From assembly GCF_001646785.1 (NCBI RefSeq), contig NZ_LRRH01000085.1, positions 1 to 64,000 on the forward strand: a stretch of 64,000 nt of DNA. The letters run 5' to 3'. Made by a program: the position numbers and the translations under genes. The stretch's first letter is position 1. Every line of letters starts with the position of its first letter. Origin of the DNA: Rhodococcus phenolicus (GTDB lineage Bacteria > Actinomycetota > Actinomycetes > Mycobacteriales > Mycobacteriaceae). Below the pieces are notes generated by a model that had not been told where the DNA came from, searched no databases, and saw only the letters and a list, made by a program, of their open reading frames with translations. Below are positions 28,120-43,531 of the stretch, in pieces.

Positions 28120-29674
28120 CTAGTCCCACCGCGGTGGAGGTGTTGACCGACGGTCGGGGCCGCTGGTCGGCTCGCCGTGTGGACTCGCCGAACCCGCTGT
28201 TCGATGCGGGTGCCGTGTCACCGACAGCGGCACCGAACGCGGGTGCACCGGGGCCGGTAGCGCCGAGTGTCCCGTCAGGTAGGTGTCGACGCCGCGCGCC
28301 GCGGACCGGCCTTCGGCGATCGCCCACACCACGAGGGAGGCGCCGCGATGCGCGTCACCGCACACGAACACCCCCGGCTCACCGGTCTGCCAGTCGGCAC
28401 CGCAGGCGAGGGTGCCGCGCGCGGTGGCCGCGGGTCCGTCGGTGAGCAGCGCCCCGGGTCGCACTCCGTCGAAGCCGATGGCGAGCAGCGCGAGATCGCA
28501 CGGTATCTCGAATTCCGGCCCCACGCGGGTGCGCCGGGCGTCGACCTCGGCCAGGACCAGCGCCCGCACCCGGCCGCCGTGGTCACCGACGAACCGCTGG
28601 ACGCCGACCTCGAACCGTCGCTCCCCGCCTTCGGCGTGCGCGGGGGTGGTGCGCAGCACCCACGGGACGAGCGGCCACGGGCTGCGGGTGTCGTCCCGGA
28701 CGTCCGGGGGCCGGTTGCGATAGTCGAGCTGGGTGATCGACGCGGCGCGGTGCCGGTGCGCGGTGCCGAGGCAGTCGGCGCCGGTGTCTCCCCCGCCCAC
28801 GATCACCACGTGCCGGCGCGCCGCGTGGATCGGGGTGGGCCCGTCGCCTTCGCAGTCGTGATTGGCGGCGACCAGGTAGTCCATGGCCTGGTGCACGCCG
28901 GTCAGGTCGCGGCCGGGTACGTCCATGTCGCGGTTGGCTCCGGCGCCGACCGCGAGGATCACCGCGTCGAACTCGGCGCGCAGGCGGGCGAGGGTGGGGT
29001 CGGTTCCGACGTCGCAGCCCGTGCGGAACACGGTGCCTTCGGCGCGTAGTTGCACGACCCGCCGGTCGATGAGCGTCTTGTCCATCTTGTAGGCGGGGAT
29101 GCCGTAGCGCAGCAGCCCGCCGAGCCGGTCGTCGCGTTCGAACACGGTGACGGCGTGTCCGGCGCGGGTGAGCTGCTGGGCGGCGGCCAGTCCGGCCGGA
29201 CCGGACCCGACGACCGCGACGGAACACCCGGTCCGGCGGCGTGGCGGTTGCGGGGTGACGGTGCCGTCGGCGAAGGCGCGCTCGGCGACGGCCTGTTCGA
29301 TCTTCTCGATGGTGACGGCCGCGGCGGGATCGGACAGGGCCAGCACACACGCCGATTCGCAGGGCGCGGGACAGATCCGGCCGGTGAACTCGGGAAAGTT
29401 GTTCGTCGCGTGCAGGCGCCGGGACGCTTCGGCCCACAGGTCGCGGCGGACCAGGTCGTTCCATTCGGGGATGAGGTTGCCGAGCGGGCAGCCGGCACTG
29501 ACCGAATGACAGAACGGGATGCCGCAGTCCATGCACCGGGTGGCCTGGTCGCGGATGAGACGGTCGTGTTCGGCGGGTGTGAGCGGCGCGGCGATCTCCG
29601 CCCAGTCCTGGACCCGGTCCCCGACGGGGCGGTGCGGCGGTTCGATCCGGCCGTACCGCAGGAATCCGCGGGGG

Positions 29675-29682
<8 letters not shown>
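28120..29682 (-). CDS. gltD: glutamate synthase small subunit
   Basis: A 520-aa NADPH-dependent oxidoreductase subunit that feeds electrons to GltB. The N-terminal cysteine-rich region (CMDCGIPFCHSVSAGCPLGN and ICPAPCESACVL) binds two 4Fe-4S clusters. Two Rossmann segments follow, SVAVVGSGPAGLAAAQQL for FAD and HVVIVGGGDTGADCLGT for NADPH. A C-terminal tail of about 50 residues, rich in Pro, His and Ser, extends beyond usual GltD. The GTG at 29682 overlaps the gltB stop by 8 bases and is preferred to the in-frame start at 29709. Confidence 0.95.
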
Positions 29683-34210
<4,528 letters not shown>

Positions 34211-34357
34211 CGGGGCGGACGGCGTGGGGCGACGCGTCGCGCGTCGGAACGGCGGCCCGGGTGGGTCGCCGCGACGGGCGGTGCAGCAGCGTGGGTGGGC
34301 CGATCGGCTCCGCCCGGGAAGGCCGGGGATCGTGCCCGGTCGCGTCAGTTTACGCGC

Positions 34358-34397
34358 GGAAGGCCCGGCTGCGCGAGCGTGCGCGGCCGGGCCTTCC
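34358..34397 (-). terminator. hairpin downstream of the TM2-protein gene
   Basis: GGAAGGCCCGGC (34358-34369) and GCCGGGCCTTCC (34386-34397) form a perfect 12-bp stem with a 16-base loop, 33 bases after the TM2 gene stop. It separates the trp-lgt block from gltB. Confidence 0.7.
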
Positions 34398-34430
34398 GTC
34401 GGGAATCGTGCCGGGTGTGGGACGCCCCGG

Positions 34431-35204
34431 TCAGGGCTGCAGGGGCCGCCCGTGCTCGTCGCGGACCTTGCCGGTGAGCATCATGATGCCGTCGATCAAC
34501 GGCCAGATGCCGCCCAGGCCGCAGGTCAGCCACACCACCGCGATCTGGGCGATCGCAAGGCCCGGCTGGTTGAGGTAGAACCGGCCGGCGCCGAACGCCC
34601 CGAGCAGGATCTCGAGCAGACCCGCGGTCATCCGCGACTTGTCCGAGTACGGCTCGCCGGTGAGCGGATCACGACCGAACGGCGCCGACGGGTCCACGAA
34701 GCCGTAACCGGGCATACCGGCCGGAGGCTGCCCGTAACCGGGGACGGCGCCGTAGTTGCCGTACGGCTGTTGCTGCGGGGGCGGCGGGCCGCCGAAACCT
34801 CCGGGCGCACCGTAACCGGGCTGCTCGCCCATCGGGTACTGCGGATCCGGTGTGCCGTACACCGGTCCGGTCGAGCCGGAGGGGCCGGGACCGCCCGCCG
34901 GGGGCTGCTGCGGCACCGACGAGTAGTCCGACGGCGGCGGGTAGCTGGGCGTGGTGCCCCAGCCCGGGCCGTTGCCGATACCCGAGTAGGTGTCCCAGCC
35001 GGGACCGGCGGTGCCCGACGACGCCGCGGTCGATTCGGAGGTCGGTGGCGGCTCGGAGAGCGACGCCTGCGCGGTCGCGTCGTAGTCGAACTCGGGTCCG
35101 AAGTTCGGGCCGGGCTGCGAATCGGCAGGGCCGGACGTCTTCTTGCCGAGATCGATCGGGCGCTCCGAATTCGGGTCCGAAGCGGCCGGATCCGGTGTAG
35201 TCAC
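34431..35204 (-). CDS. TM2 domain-containing protein
   Basis: A 257-aa protein with a long disordered N-terminal part rich in Pro, Gly, Gln and Tyr (about residues 1-185) and a C-terminal TM2 domain: KSRMTAGLLEILLGAFGAGR, FYLNQPGLAIAQIAVVW, and LGGIWPLIDGIMML. TM2 domains have two membrane helices joined by a short turn. Function is unknown. The GTG start at 35204 has GGGGGATC upstream. It follows lgt by 78 bases and ends in a clear terminator. Confidence 0.85.
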   Translation of the reverse strand: MTTPDPAASDPNSERPIDLGKKTSGPADSQPGPNFGPEFDYDATAQASLSEPPPTSESTAASSGTAGPGWDTYSGIGNGPGWGTTPSYPPPSDYSSVPQQPPAGGPGPSGSTGPVYGTPDPQYPMGEQPGYGAPGGFGGPPPPQQQPYGNYGAVPGYGQPPAGMPGYGFVDPSAPFGRDPLTGEPYSDKSRMTAGLLEILLGAFGAGRFYLNQPGLAIAQIAVVWLTCGLGGIWPLIDGIMMLTGKVRDEHGRPLQP

Positions 35205-35282
35205 GAATGATCCCCCTCGTCGTCGGTATGTCGTGTTCGACCTTACCGGCGGCGTGCCTCCGGGTCCGGTCCAGGGCCGCGG

Positions 35283-36437
35283 CTAGCGGTCCGCTTTCTT
35301 CGCTTCCCCGGTCTCGCCGGCCGGTTGCGCGGCTGCCTTCTCCCCGGCGGCTGCCTTCTCCCCGGCGGCCGCTTTCTCCTCGGCGGCTGCCGTCGACGGT
35401 GCGCCAGCCTTCGAGTCCGCACCGTCCTTCGACTTCGTCGGGCTGTCCTTCGACTTCCCGCTGTCGCCGCTGCCCGCGGTCGTCTCACTCCCGGACTCGG
35501 TGGAACTCCCGGGCTCGGCGGCGGCCGTGTTTCCGGGCGTGGCCTCGGCGGCCGCGGCCCGTGCACGAGTGGACTGCAACTCCTCGGGGGCCTCCCGGCC
35601 CTTGCGGGCGAAGACGAAGTACGCGACCGCAAGGGCGAAGACGATGCCGGAGGTGAACGAGTTGATGCGGATGCCGGCGATGTGGGTGGCGGCGTCGGAG
35701 CGCATCAGTTCGATCCAGAACCGGCCCAGGCAGTATCCGGCGACGTAGAGGGCGAACAGACGGCCGTGCCCGATCCGGAAACGCCGATCGACAACGACGA
35801 GCAGCACGACGATCAGCACGTTCCACAGCAGTTCGTAGAGGAAGGTGGGGTGCACGACCGAGGCCACCTGCCCGGTGGAGACCCCGTCGATCAGGGCGGG
35901 CGACACCTGACCGGCGTCGTTGCGGCGTTCGTAGATTTCGAGGCCCCACGGCAGCGTCGTCTCGCGACCGTACAACTCCTGGTTGAACCAGTTGCCGAGC
36001 CGTCCGATGGCCTGGGCGAGCAGGATCGCCGGCGCGAGCGCATCACCGAATGCGGGCAACGGGATACCGCGACGGCGGCAGCCGATCCAGGCGCCGACCG
36101 CACCGAATGCGACCGCACCCCAGATGCCGAGGCCGCCCTCCCATATCTTCAGCGCGTCGATCGGGTCGGCGCCGTCACCGAAGTACTTCTGCCAGTCGGT
36201 GGCGACGTGGTAGAGCCGGCCACCGATCAGGCCGAACGGGACCGCCCACACCGCGATGTCGAGGACTGTGCCCTTCTCGCCGCCGCGCGCAACCCAGCGC
36301 CGGTCCCCCCACACGATCGCGACGACGATGCCGACGATGATGAACAGGGCGTAGGCACGCAGGGCCGCCGGCCCCAGATACCAGACGCCCTGCGGGGGCG
36401 AGGGAAGATACGCGAGGAACGTGGTCGTGTCGGTCAC
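35283..36437 (-). CDS. lgt: prolipoprotein diacylglyceryl transferase
   Basis: A 384-aa membrane enzyme that attaches diacylglycerol to the lipobox cysteine of prolipoproteins. The core (about 1-290) has the Lgt signature GRLGNWFNQELYGRETTLPW, HPTFLYELLWN and GRFWIELMRSDA. The C-terminal 90 residues are a charged low-complexity tail with EKAAAGEKAAAGEKAAA repeats, as in several actinobacterial Lgt proteins. Four lipoproteins in this window (SodC-like, LivK, PhnD, the solute-binding protein at 59.4 kb) are its likely substrates. The GTG start overlaps the trpA stop (GTGA). Confidence 0.95.
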   Translation of the reverse strand: MTDTTTFLAYLPSPPQGVWYLGPAALRAYALFIIVGIVVAIVWGDRRWVARGGEKGTVLDIAVWAVPFGLIGGRLYHVATDWQKYFGDGADPIDALKIWEGGLGIWGAVAFGAVGAWIGCRRRGIPLPAFGDALAPAILLAQAIGRLGNWFNQELYGRETTLPWGLEIYERRNDAGQVSPALIDGVSTGQVASVVHPTFLYELLWNVLIVVLLVVVDRRFRIGHGRLFALYVAGYCLGRFWIELMRSDAATHIAGIRINSFTSGIVFALAVAYFVFARKGREAPEELQSTRARAAAAEATPGNTAAAEPGSSTESGSETTAGSGDSGKSKDSPTKSKDGADSKAGAPSTAAAEEKAAAGEKAAAGEKAAAQPAGETGEAKKADR

Positions 36438-37237
36438 GGTGCCACGGTAGCCGAGCGCACTCCCTTCGCGAGATCGCGCGTCAGTTCGAGCAGTGCGTCG
36501 CGGCCCTGTCCGGCTGCGGTGACGAGCGCGGATCCGACGATGACGCCGTCGGCGTATCCGGCGATCTCCGCGGCCTGCGCGCCGTTGCGGACGCCGAGTC
36601 CGACCCCGACCGGGATGTCGGAGTGGGCGCGCACCCGAGCGACGATCTCCGGTGCGCGGTTGTCGACGTTGTCGCGGGCGCCGGTGACACCCATGGTCGA
36701 GGTGGCGTACACGAAGCCGCGGCACCGGTCGAGGGTCATCGCGATCCGCTCGTTGGTCGACGACGGCGCGACGAGGAAGATGCGGCCGAGCCCGTACTTG
36801 TCGGACGCGGCGATCCAGTCGCCGGCCTCGTCGGGGATGAGGTCGGGCGTGATCATGCCGAGCCCGCCCGCCGCGGCGAGGTCGCGGGCGAAGTTCTCGA
36901 CGCCGTACTTCATGACGATGTTCCAGTAGGTCATGACGACGGCGGCGCCACCGGCGTCGGTCACGGCCTTCACCGCCGGGAACACGTCGCGCACGCGCAC
37001 CCCTGCCGCGAGCGCGGCGGTGGCGGCGTTCTGGATGGTGGTGCCGTCCATGACGGGATCGCTGTAGGGGATGCCGACCTCGACGAGGTCGCAGCCGCCC
37101 TCGACGAGCGCGGTGACGGCCTCGACGGACTTCTCGACCGTCGGGTAGCCGACGGGCAGATAGCCGACGAGCGCGGCGCGCTTCTCGGCGCGGCAGGTCG
37201 TGAAGATCTCGGTGAGGCGTTCGTGCGGGGCGCTCAC
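36434..37237 (-). CDS. trpA: tryptophan synthase alpha chain
   Basis: A 267-aa TIM-barrel that splits indole-3-glycerol phosphate to indole and glyceraldehyde phosphate and passes indole to TrpB. The catalytic acids are E53 ([11 protein letters not shown]) and D64 (PVMDG). The phosphate loops [13 protein letters not shown] and [13 protein letters not shown] are present. The GTG start overlaps the trpB stop (GTGA), and its own stop overlaps the lgt start. Confidence 0.97.
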   Translation of the reverse strand: MSAPHERLTEIFTTCRAEKRAALVGYLPVGYPTVEKSVEAVTALVEGGCDLVEVGIPYSDPVMDGTTIQNAATAALAAGVRVRDVFPAVKAVTDAGGAAVVMTYWNIVMKYGVENFARDLAAAGGLGMITPDLIPDEAGDWIAASDKYGLGRIFLVAPSSTNERIAMTLDRCRGFVYATSTMGVTGARDNVDNRAPEIVARVRAHSDIPVGVGLGVRNGAQAAEIAGYADGVIVGSALVTAAGQGRDALLELTRDLAKGVRSATVAP

Positions 37238-38535
37238 TGCGCGGCTCCTTCGGTGTCGGTGCTGTCGGCGGGAAGGTAACCGAACCACTTGGCGGCGGTG
37301 TCGACGTCCTTGTCGCCGCGGCCCGAGATGTTCACGAGGACGATGGCTCCGTCTCCGAGTTCGGGGCCGAGCTTCAGCGCTCCGGCGACCGCGTGGGCCG
37401 ATTCGATCGCGGGAATGATGCCCTCGGTGCGGCACAGGAGCTTGAACGCGTCCATCGCCTCGGTGTCGGTGGCCGAGCGGTATTCCGCGCGGCCGGTGTC
37501 GGCGAGCCACGAATGTTCCGGGCCGACACCGGGGTAGTCGAGACCCGCGGAGATCGAGTGCGATTCGATGGTCTGCCCGTCCTCGTCCTGCAGCAGGTAC
37601 GAGTACGCGCCGTGCAGGGCGCCGTGGGTGCCGCCGCCGATGGTCGCGGCGTGCCGTCCGGTTTCGACGCCGTCGCCGCCGGCTTCGATACCGACGAGCT
37701 TGACCGAGGCGTCGTCGATGAACGGGTGGAAGATGCCGATGGCGTTGGAACCACCACCGACGCAGGCGACGACGGCGTCGGGCAGGCGGCCGGTGAGGGC
37801 CTGCACCTGGGCGCGCGCCTCGAGGCCGATGATGCGCTGGAAGTCGCGGACCATGGCCGGGAAGGGGTGCGGGCCGGCGGCGGTACCGAAGCAGTAGTAG
37901 GTGTTGTCCGCATTGGTCACCCAGTCGCGCATCGCCTCGTTGATGGCGTCCTTGAGAGTGCGCGAGCCCGTCTTGGCGGCGACGACCTCGGCGCCGAGCA
38001 GGCGCATCCGCGCGACGTTCAGGGCCTGCCGCTGGGTGTCGACCTCACCCATGTAGACGATGCAGTCGAGGCCGAGGAGGGCGCACGCGGTGGCGGTGGC
38101 GACGCCATGCTGGCCCGCGCCGGTCTCGGCGATGACGCGGGTCTTGCCCATGCGCTTGGCGAGCAGCGCCTGCCCCAGCACATTGTTGATCTTGTGGGAG
38201 CCGGTGTGGTTGAGGTCCTCGCGCTTGAGGAGTAGCCGCGCTCCGCCGGCGTGTTCGCTGAGCCGGGCCGCCTCGTAGACGGGCGAGGGCCGGCCCGTGT
38301 AGTCGCGCTGGAGACGATCGAGTTCGGCCAGGAAACCGGGGTCGGTTCGTTCCTTCTCGTAGGCGGCGGTCACCTCTTCGATGACCGCCATCAGCGCCTC
38401 GGGCAGGTAGCGGCCACCGAAGACCCCGAAGTGTCCGGCGGCGTCGGGTTCGTGCGCGGTGGGGACGGACACGGCTTCGCTCATGAGGGGCAGGCCGCGG
38501 CCCTTGGCCGAGAGGACGGGATCGTCTGCAGTCAC
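37234..38535 (-). CDS. trpB: tryptophan synthase beta chain
   Basis: A 433-aa PLP enzyme that condenses indole with serine. PLP lysine K115 is in [16 protein letters not shown], and the phosphate-binding [10 protein letters not shown] is present. The start is set at the GTG at 38535; an ATG at 38484 would remove 17 residues that precede the conserved [21 protein letters not shown], so the exact start is open. It begins 174 bases after trpC. Confidence 0.97.
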   Translation of the reverse strand: MTADDPVLSAKGRGLPLMSEAVSVPTAHEPDAAGHFGVFGGRYLPEALMAVIEEVTAAYEKERTDPGFLAELDRLQRDYTGRPSPVYEAARLSEHAGGARLLLKREDLNHTGSHKINNVLGQALLAKRMGKTRVIAETGAGQHGVATATACALLGLDCIVYMGEVDTQRQALNVARMRLLGAEVVAAKTGSRTLKDAINEAMRDWVTNADNTYYCFGTAAGPHPFPAMVRDFQRIIGLEARAQVQALTGRLPDAVVACVGGGSNAIGIFHPFIDDASVKLVGIEAGGDGVETGRHAATIGGGTHGALHGAYSYLLQDEDGQTIESHSISAGLDYPGVGPEHSWLADTGRAEYRSATDTEAMDAFKLLCRTEGIIPAIESAHAVAGALKLGPELGDGAIVLVNISGRGDKDVDTAAKWFGYLPADSTDTEGAAQ

Positions 38536-38709
38536 GTGTCCAGTCTGCCCCACCACCGCGCCCGGCGCGCCGTCGGGTCACCGTCTCCGATCATCGTGTG
38601 CGGACGGCCGAACACCCCTGTGGTCCCCGGGTTCCGACGACGACGCGGACGCTCGCGCGGTGCCGTCCGCGCGCCGCTGTCCGGGCGGCGCGCGGGCGAC
38701 CGGTGTGGG

Positions 38710-39519
38710 TCAGCGCGCGGGCTTGGGGCAGGACGGGTGCGTGCCCACGGTGACGAGTTCGGCGACGGCCTGACGGGGGTCGCCGCTCGTCACGAGACCC
38801 TCCCCCACGAGTACCGCGTCGGCACCGGCACCGGCGTACGCGAGCAGGTCCGCCGGGCCGCGGACACCGGATTCGGCGATCTTGACGACGTCGCTGGGCA
38901 GGCCCGGCGCGATCCGCCCGAACGTGCCCTTGTCGACCTCGAGGGTCTTGAGGTTGCGGGCGTTGATACCGATGACGGTGGCGCCGGCCTCGAGGGCACG
39001 GCTGGCCTCCTCCTCGGTGTGCGCCTCGACGAGCGCGGTCATCCCGAGCGATTCGATGCGATCGATGAGCGAGGTCAGCACCGGCTGTTCGAGCGCCGCG
39101 ACGATCAGCAGGACCAGGTCGGCACCGTGGGCGCGGGCCTCGTGGATCTGATACGGGCCGACGATGAAGTCCTTGCGCAGCACCGGGATCCGCACGGCGC
39201 GGCGAACCGCGTCGAGGTCGGCGAGGCTGCCGTGGAAACGCCGCTCCTCGGTGAGCACGCTGATCGCGCGCGCTCCCCCGGACTCGTACGCCTTGGCGAG
39301 TTCGGCCGGATCCGCGATATCGGCGAGCGCACCCTTCGACGGGCTGGCCCGCTTGACCTCGGCGATGACGGCGATGCCGGGCTCGCGCAGGGCGGCCTTC
39401 GCGTCGATCGGCGGGGGCGCGGCGGCTGCGGCGGCCTTGACGGCAGCGAAGTCGACGGCCGCCTCACGGGCGGCGACATCGGCGCGCACCCCTTCGAGAA
39501 TCGAGTCGAGAACTGTCAT
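38710..39519 (-). CDS. trpC: indole-3-glycerol phosphate synthase
   Basis: A 269-aa TIM-barrel that closes the indole ring. Family motifs: [19 protein letters not shown] with the catalytic lysine, [18 protein letters not shown], and [20 protein letters not shown]. It is monofunctional, without a fused TrpF. It lies 88 bases after the membrane protein gene and shares the strand with the rest of the trp block. Confidence 0.97.
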   Translation of the reverse strand: MTVLDSILEGVRADVAAREAAVDFAAVKAAAAAAPPPIDAKAALREPGIAVIAEVKRASPSKGALADIADPAELAKAYESGGARAISVLTEERRFHGSLADLDAVRRAVRIPVLRKDFIVGPYQIHEARAHGADLVLLIVAALEQPVLTSLIDRIESLGMTALVEAHTEEEASRALEAGATVIGINARNLKTLEVDKGTFGRIAPGLPSDVVKIAESGVRGPADLLAYAGAGADAVLVGEGLVTSGDPRQAVAELVTVGTHPSCPKPAR

Positions 39520-39607
39520 GGCTCGAGTCCTTTCCGCACCCTTGTCAATCCCCCTGTGACGAAGCTCATCGGGGTTTCCTGAAGCCTAGTGCGCCGCCCC
39601 ACAGAGG

Positions 39608-40312
39608 TCAGCGGCGGGTACCCGAATCGTCGCCACCCTCGTCACCGGGCGGGTTGTCCTTCGTGTCGGGGCGGGCGTCGGTCTCGGTGTCGAGGGTCGG
39701 ATCCTCTCCCGCGTCGAGGGCATCCCACAGGGCTCGCTCGGTGACCGGTTCGTCGCCCTCGCCGCGTCGCGTGGCCGCTTCCCGGCGCGCGGCGGGGCTG
39801 TCGTACTTCGAGGACAGCCCGGCCTGACTGCGCGGTGTCCGCCACAGCACCACCGCCGCGGCCAGCGCCGCGACCGCACCCACGAGCGCGAGCACGGCCG
39901 GCCCGTACGCGATGTCGGTGGCCGTGACGGTCGCGCGCAGCGGCAGGTCCGCGATCCGGGCGGCGTCCTCGGGGTCGGCGCCGCCGAACAGCCCGACGGC
40001 CGGGATCGCGGCGGCGACGCCGACCGCGGCGACCGCGACCGCGACGATCCGCAGGGCCCAGCCGCGCACCGCGAACGACGCGGCGATCGCGGCGACGAGC
40101 ACGAGCGCGAGCGGGGTCAGCGAGGCCGCCCAGGTGCCGCCGTCGAGGCCGATGGTGCGGTCCTCCCCCAGTCCGTCGGAGGAGTAGGCGGTCACCCAGG
40201 TCATCCGGCTCGACGCCCACAGCGCGAGCGCGGCGATGCCGAGCAGCAGCGCCGCCACCACCGCCGGGCGGCGCCGCGGCGCGGTGCCGGTGGTTTCGAC
40301 GGGCTCGGTCAC
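39608..40312 (-). CDS. Trp biosynthesis-associated membrane protein (TIGR02234 type)
   Basis: A 234-aa protein with four membrane spans in the first 165 residues ([75 protein letters not shown]) and a charged acidic tail. The family occurs between trpE and trpC in Mycobacteriales (Rv1610 in M. tuberculosis, recalled), and its role is unknown. The GTG start overlaps the trpE stop (GTGA). Confidence 0.9.
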   Translation of the reverse strand: MTEPVETTGTAPRRRPAVVAALLLGIAALALWASSRMTWVTAYSSDGLGEDRTIGLDGGTWAASLTPLALVLVAAIAASFAVRGWALRIVAVAVAAVGVAAAIPAVGLFGGADPEDAARIADLPLRATVTATDIAYGPAVLALVGAVAALAAAVVLWRTPRSQAGLSSKYDSPAARREAATRRGEGDEPVTERALWDALDAGEDPTLDTETDARPDTKDNPPGDEGGDDSGTRR

Positions 40313-41886
40313 TTCCGGTCACCGCCGTAGGGGTTCAGCGTCCCGGCCGCCGCGACCGCGGACAGCGCGGACATCGCCTTGTTCCGGGCCTCGGTGTCCT
40401 CGTAGACCGGGTCGGAGTCGGCGACGACACCGGCTCCGGCCTGCACGTACGCGACGCCGTCCTTGATCAGCGCCGATCGGATGGCGATGGCGGTGTCGGC
40501 GTCGCCGGCGAAGTCGAGGTATCCGACGATGCCGCCGTAGATGCCGCGGCGGGTGGGTTCGAGTTCTTCGATGAGTTCCATCGCCCGGACCTTGGGCGCC
40601 CCGGACAGGGTGCCGGCCGGGAAGCACGCGGTGACCGCGTCGAGGGCGTGTCTGCCCTCGGCGAGGCGGCCGGTGACGGTCGAGACCAGATGCATCACGT
40701 GGCTGTACCGCTCGATGTGCCGGTAGTCGTGCACCTTCACGGTGCCCGGTTCGCACACGCGCCCGAGGTCGTTGCGGCCGAGGTCGACGAGCATGAGGTG
40801 CTCGGCGTTCTCCTTCTCGTCGTGGATGAGGTCCTTCTCGAGCAGGACGTCCTCCTCCTCGCTGGTCCCGCGCCAGCGGGTCCCGGCGATCGGGTGGGTG
40901 GTCGCGACGCCGTCGGAGACGGTGACGAGCGCTTCGGGGCTCGAACCGACGATGGAGAAGGCGGTCTCCCCGTCCGGGCCGGGGATGTGCAGCAGGTACA
41001 TGTAGGGGCTGGGGTTCGACGCGCGCAGCATCCGGTACACGTCGATCGGTTCTGCGGGACAGTCGATTTCGAAACGCTGCGAGAGCACCACCTGGAACGC
41101 TTCACCGGCTTCGATGTCGCCGATGAGTTTGCGCACGTCGGTGCCGAAGCTCTCGGTGGTGCGCTGCCGCCGGTAGTCGGGGGCGGGCTTGGTGAACGTC
41201 GAGACGGTGGACGCGGCGGGCGCGGCGAGCGCCGCGGTCATCCGGTCCAGCCGCGCGACCGCGTCGTCGTAGGCCTCGTCGACGCGTTCGTCGGAGCCGT
41301 CCCAGTTGACGGCGTTGGCGATGAGCCAGATCGTGCCCTCGTGGTGATCGACCGCGGCGAGGTCGGTCGCGAGGAGCATGACGAGTTCGGGGATCTGCAG
41401 GTCGTCCTCGGCGAGCGAGGGCAGCCTCTCGAGGCGCCGGACGATGTCGTAGCCGAGGTATCCGACCATGCCGCTGGTCAGCGGCGGCAGCCCGTGGAGG
41501 CGCTCGGTGTGCAGGAGCTTCAGGGTTTCGTTCAGGACGTCGACGGGATTGCCGCCCTGGGGTGCGCCGGCGGGAACACTGCCGTACCACGCGGCTTCAC
41601 CGTCGACGACGGTGAGCGCGGCGGGGCTGCCGGCGCCGACGAACGACCAGCGCGACCACGAGCGGCCGTTCTCGGCGGATTCGAGCAGGAATGTGCCGGG
41701 CCGGTCGGCGGCGAGCTTGCGGTACGCCGACAGCGGCGTCTCGGCGTCGGCGAGCACCTTGCGGGTGACCGGGACGACACGGTGCTCGGCCGCGAGTACC
41801 CGGAACTCCTCGCGGGTGGTGGTATCGGATCGACCGTGCGCGGACGGGTCGCTGGCTGCGGGAATGGTGGTCGGCTCGCCGGACAT
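40309..41886 (-). CDS. trpE: anthranilate synthase component I
   Basis: A 525-aa chorismate-using enzyme. The C-terminal chorismate-binding domain has [42 protein letters not shown] and [17 protein letters not shown], and the tryptophan feedback site LLESAENG is in the N-terminal half. No TrpG is fused and none lies nearby. Only 57 bases separate its ATG from the divergent bcp gene, and no leader peptide or attenuator can fit there, so control must come from a promoter-level regulator or feedback inhibition. Confidence 0.97.
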   Translation of the reverse strand: MSGEPTTIPAASDPSAHGRSDTTTREEFRVLAAEHRVVPVTRKVLADAETPLSAYRKLAADRPGTFLLESAENGRSWSRWSFVGAGSPAALTVVDGEAAWYGSVPAGAPQGGNPVDVLNETLKLLHTERLHGLPPLTSGMVGYLGYDIVRRLERLPSLAEDDLQIPELVMLLATDLAAVDHHEGTIWLIANAVNWDGSDERVDEAYDDAVARLDRMTAALAAPAASTVSTFTKPAPDYRRQRTTESFGTDVRKLIGDIEAGEAFQVVLSQRFEIDCPAEPIDVYRMLRASNPSPYMYLLHIPGPDGETAFSIVGSSPEALVTVSDGVATTHPIAGTRWRGTSEEEDVLLEKDLIHDEKENAEHLMLVDLGRNDLGRVCEPGTVKVHDYRHIERYSHVMHLVSTVTGRLAEGRHALDAVTACFPAGTLSGAPKVRAMELIEELEPTRRGIYGGIVGYLDFAGDADTAIAIRSALIKDGVAYVQAGAGVVADSDPVYEDTEARNKAMSALSAVAAAGTLNPYGGDRK

Positions 41887-41943
41887 GCGCCCATCATCCC
41901 AGGGACTCCCGTGACGGGTGCGGGCGCGGTAGCGTCGCCGGAC

Positions 41944-42399
41944 ATGAGACCCGGTGACACCGCCCCCGACTTCTCGCTGCGCGATCAGGACGGCGGGCTG
42001 CGTACGCTCGACGAGCTGCTTGCCGGCGGCCCGCTGGTGTTGTTCTTCTATCCGGCGGCGTTCACGCCGGTGTGCACCGCGGAGGCGTGCCACTTCCGGG
42101 ATCTGGCGGCGGAGTTCGCCGCGGTCGGTGCGACGCGCGTAGGGATCAGCGCGGATCCGGTGGATCGGCTGGCGTCGTGGGCTACGCGGCAGGCGTTCGG
42201 ATTTCCGTTGCTGTCGGACCCGGACGGCACCACCGCCGAGGCGTACGGGGTGCGGCGCGGTCTGCTCGGGAAGCTGTCCCCGGTGAAGCGCACGACGTTC
42301 GTGATCGACACCGATCGCCGTGTCCTCGACGTGATTGCGAGCGAGCTGCGTGCGTCGGTGCACGCGGACCGCGCGCTCGACGCCCTCCGCGCCCGCTGA
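41944..42399 (+). CDS. bcp: BCP-type peroxiredoxin
   Basis: A 151-aa thiol peroxidase of the AhpC/TSA superfamily. The active site [18 protein letters not shown] has the peroxidatic C44 and a second cysteine C49 five residues on, the arrangement of atypical 2-Cys Bcp enzymes such as E. coli Bcp. It reduces hydroperoxides with thioredoxin. It is divergent from trpE, as recalled for bcpB (Rv1608c) in M. tuberculosis, which supports the synteny. Confidence 0.93.
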   Translation: MRPGDTAPDFSLRDQDGGLRTLDELLAGGPLVLFFYPAAFTPVCTAEACHFRDLAAEFAAVGATRVGISADPVDRLASWATRQAFGFPLLSDPDGTTAEAYGVRRGLLGKLSPVKRTTFVIDTDRRVLDVIASELRASVHADRALDALRAR

Positions 42400-42405
42400 C
42401 CGGCC

Positions 42406-43182
42406 TCAGTCGACCTGGATCGACCGTTTCGCCAGGCCCATCCAGAACCCGTCGATGACCTGTCGCGGGGTCTGCTCCGGGTCGCTGGAGGCACCGAGCG
42501 TGACGAACAGCGGGGCGAAGTGCTCGACGGTCGGGTGCGCGTACGGCATGCCGGGCGCCCGGGTGCGGAAATCGAGCAGTCCTTCGATGTCACCGGCCGC
42601 GAACCGTTCGCCGGCCCAGGCGTCGAACTCCGCGGACCAGCCGGGGGCGGCGGCCTCGGGACGCGGGTCGCGCAGGAACGGCAGCCCGTGGGTGGTGAAG
42701 CCGGAGCCGATGATGAGCACGCCCTGCTCGCGCAGCGGCCGCAGCCGCTCGCCGAGCTGCAGCAGCCGCTGCGGGTCGAGGGTGGGCAGCGAGATCTGCA
42801 GCACCGGGATGTCCGCATCCGGGTACATGACGGTCAGCGGAACGTACGCGCCGTGGTCGAGGCCACGGTGGGGCTGCTGCACGACCGGTTCGTTGTCGGG
42901 CATCAGCGCGGCGACCTGCCGGGCGAGGTCCGGCGCGCCGGGCGAGGTGTAGGTGACCTCATAGAAGCGCTGTGGGAAGCCCCCGAAGTCGTAGACGAGC
43001 GGGGTGCCGGTGGTGGTGGCACCGATGGTGAGCGGCGCCGATTCCCAGTGCGCGGACACCACCAGGATCGCGGTAGGGCGCGGCAGCTCCGCCGCCCACC
43101 GCCGGAGCTGGGACACCCACAGTTCGCTGTCGACGAGCGGCGGGGCGCCGTGACTCAGGAACAGGGCGGGCATGGTGCTCAT
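42406..43182 (-). CDS. DODA-type extradiol aromatic ring-opening dioxygenase
   Basis: A 258-aa member of the LigB-like class III extradiol dioxygenase family (YgiD / DOPA 4,5-dioxygenase). Candidate metal and catalytic histidines are in FLSHGAPPLVD, VVSAHWESAPL, GLDHGAYVPL and SGFTTHGLPFL. It opens catechol rings with Fe(II) or Zn(II). The ATG has AAGGAG 7 bases upstream, and a perfect 16-bp palindrome lies just beyond. It is convergent with bcp with a 6-base gap. Confidence 0.9.
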   Translation of the reverse strand: MSTMPALFLSHGAPPLVDSELWVSQLRRWAAELPRPTAILVVSAHWESAPLTIGATTTGTPLVYDFGGFPQRFYEVTYTSPGAPDLARQVAALMPDNEPVVQQPHRGLDHGAYVPLTVMYPDADIPVLQISLPTLDPQRLLQLGERLRPLREQGVLIIGSGFTTHGLPFLRDPRPEAAAPGWSAEFDAWAGERFAAGDIEGLLDFRTRAPGMPYAHPTVEHFAPLFVTLGASSDPEQTPRQVIDGFWMGLAKRSIQVD

Positions 43183-43194
43183 GACACTCCTTCA

Positions 43195-43210
43195 AGTTGA
43201 AGCTTCAACT
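43195..43210. promoter_or_regulatory. MarR-like operator before the DODA dioxygenase gene
   Basis: AGTTGAAGCTTCAACT is a perfect 16-bp palindrome, 12 bases upstream of the start codon, with a further GCTTCAA half-site at 43218-43224. TTGAA-TTCAA symmetry is typical of MarR-family sites; the MarR gene at 44548 is the nearest candidate. Confidence 0.55.
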
Positions 43211-43531
43211 ATCATAGGCTTCAACCGCGCGATCGCCAAGTTCATTCCCCCGGCACCGGTCCCACGCACAGCAGCGACCGAAGCGACGGCCGGTGCACCC
43301 CAATATCAGTACGCCGAATCAGTACGCCGACCGTCGGACCGGTCACTACCGAGACCCCGACGCGAGGCGGGTCGGCAGGACCTACCGGTCGTCGCCACCA
43401 CCAGGGTCGTCACCACAATCAGCGCCGCGATCACAGCCACGCGGGAGATAATCTCGACTCGGGTCGTGGTCCGCTCGATCGCCACGGCAGGTTCGCACGA
43501 CAGCTGACCATCGGCCGAAGGCGAGGACGAG
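43211..43531. other. intergenic region, no gene recognised
   Basis: About 320 bases between the divergent dioxygenase and universal stress protein genes. No coding frame is convincing. It should contain both promoters. Confidence 0.5.

Noticed and set aside
41887-41943. A trp leader peptide and attenuator before trpE
   Set aside because: Only 57 bases separate trpE from bcp; there is no start codon followed by Trp codons and no alternative hairpins.
43172-43507. A 111-codon plus-strand open frame between the dioxygenase and the stress protein
   Set aside because: No ribosome binding site or domain, and it overlaps the palindromic control region.
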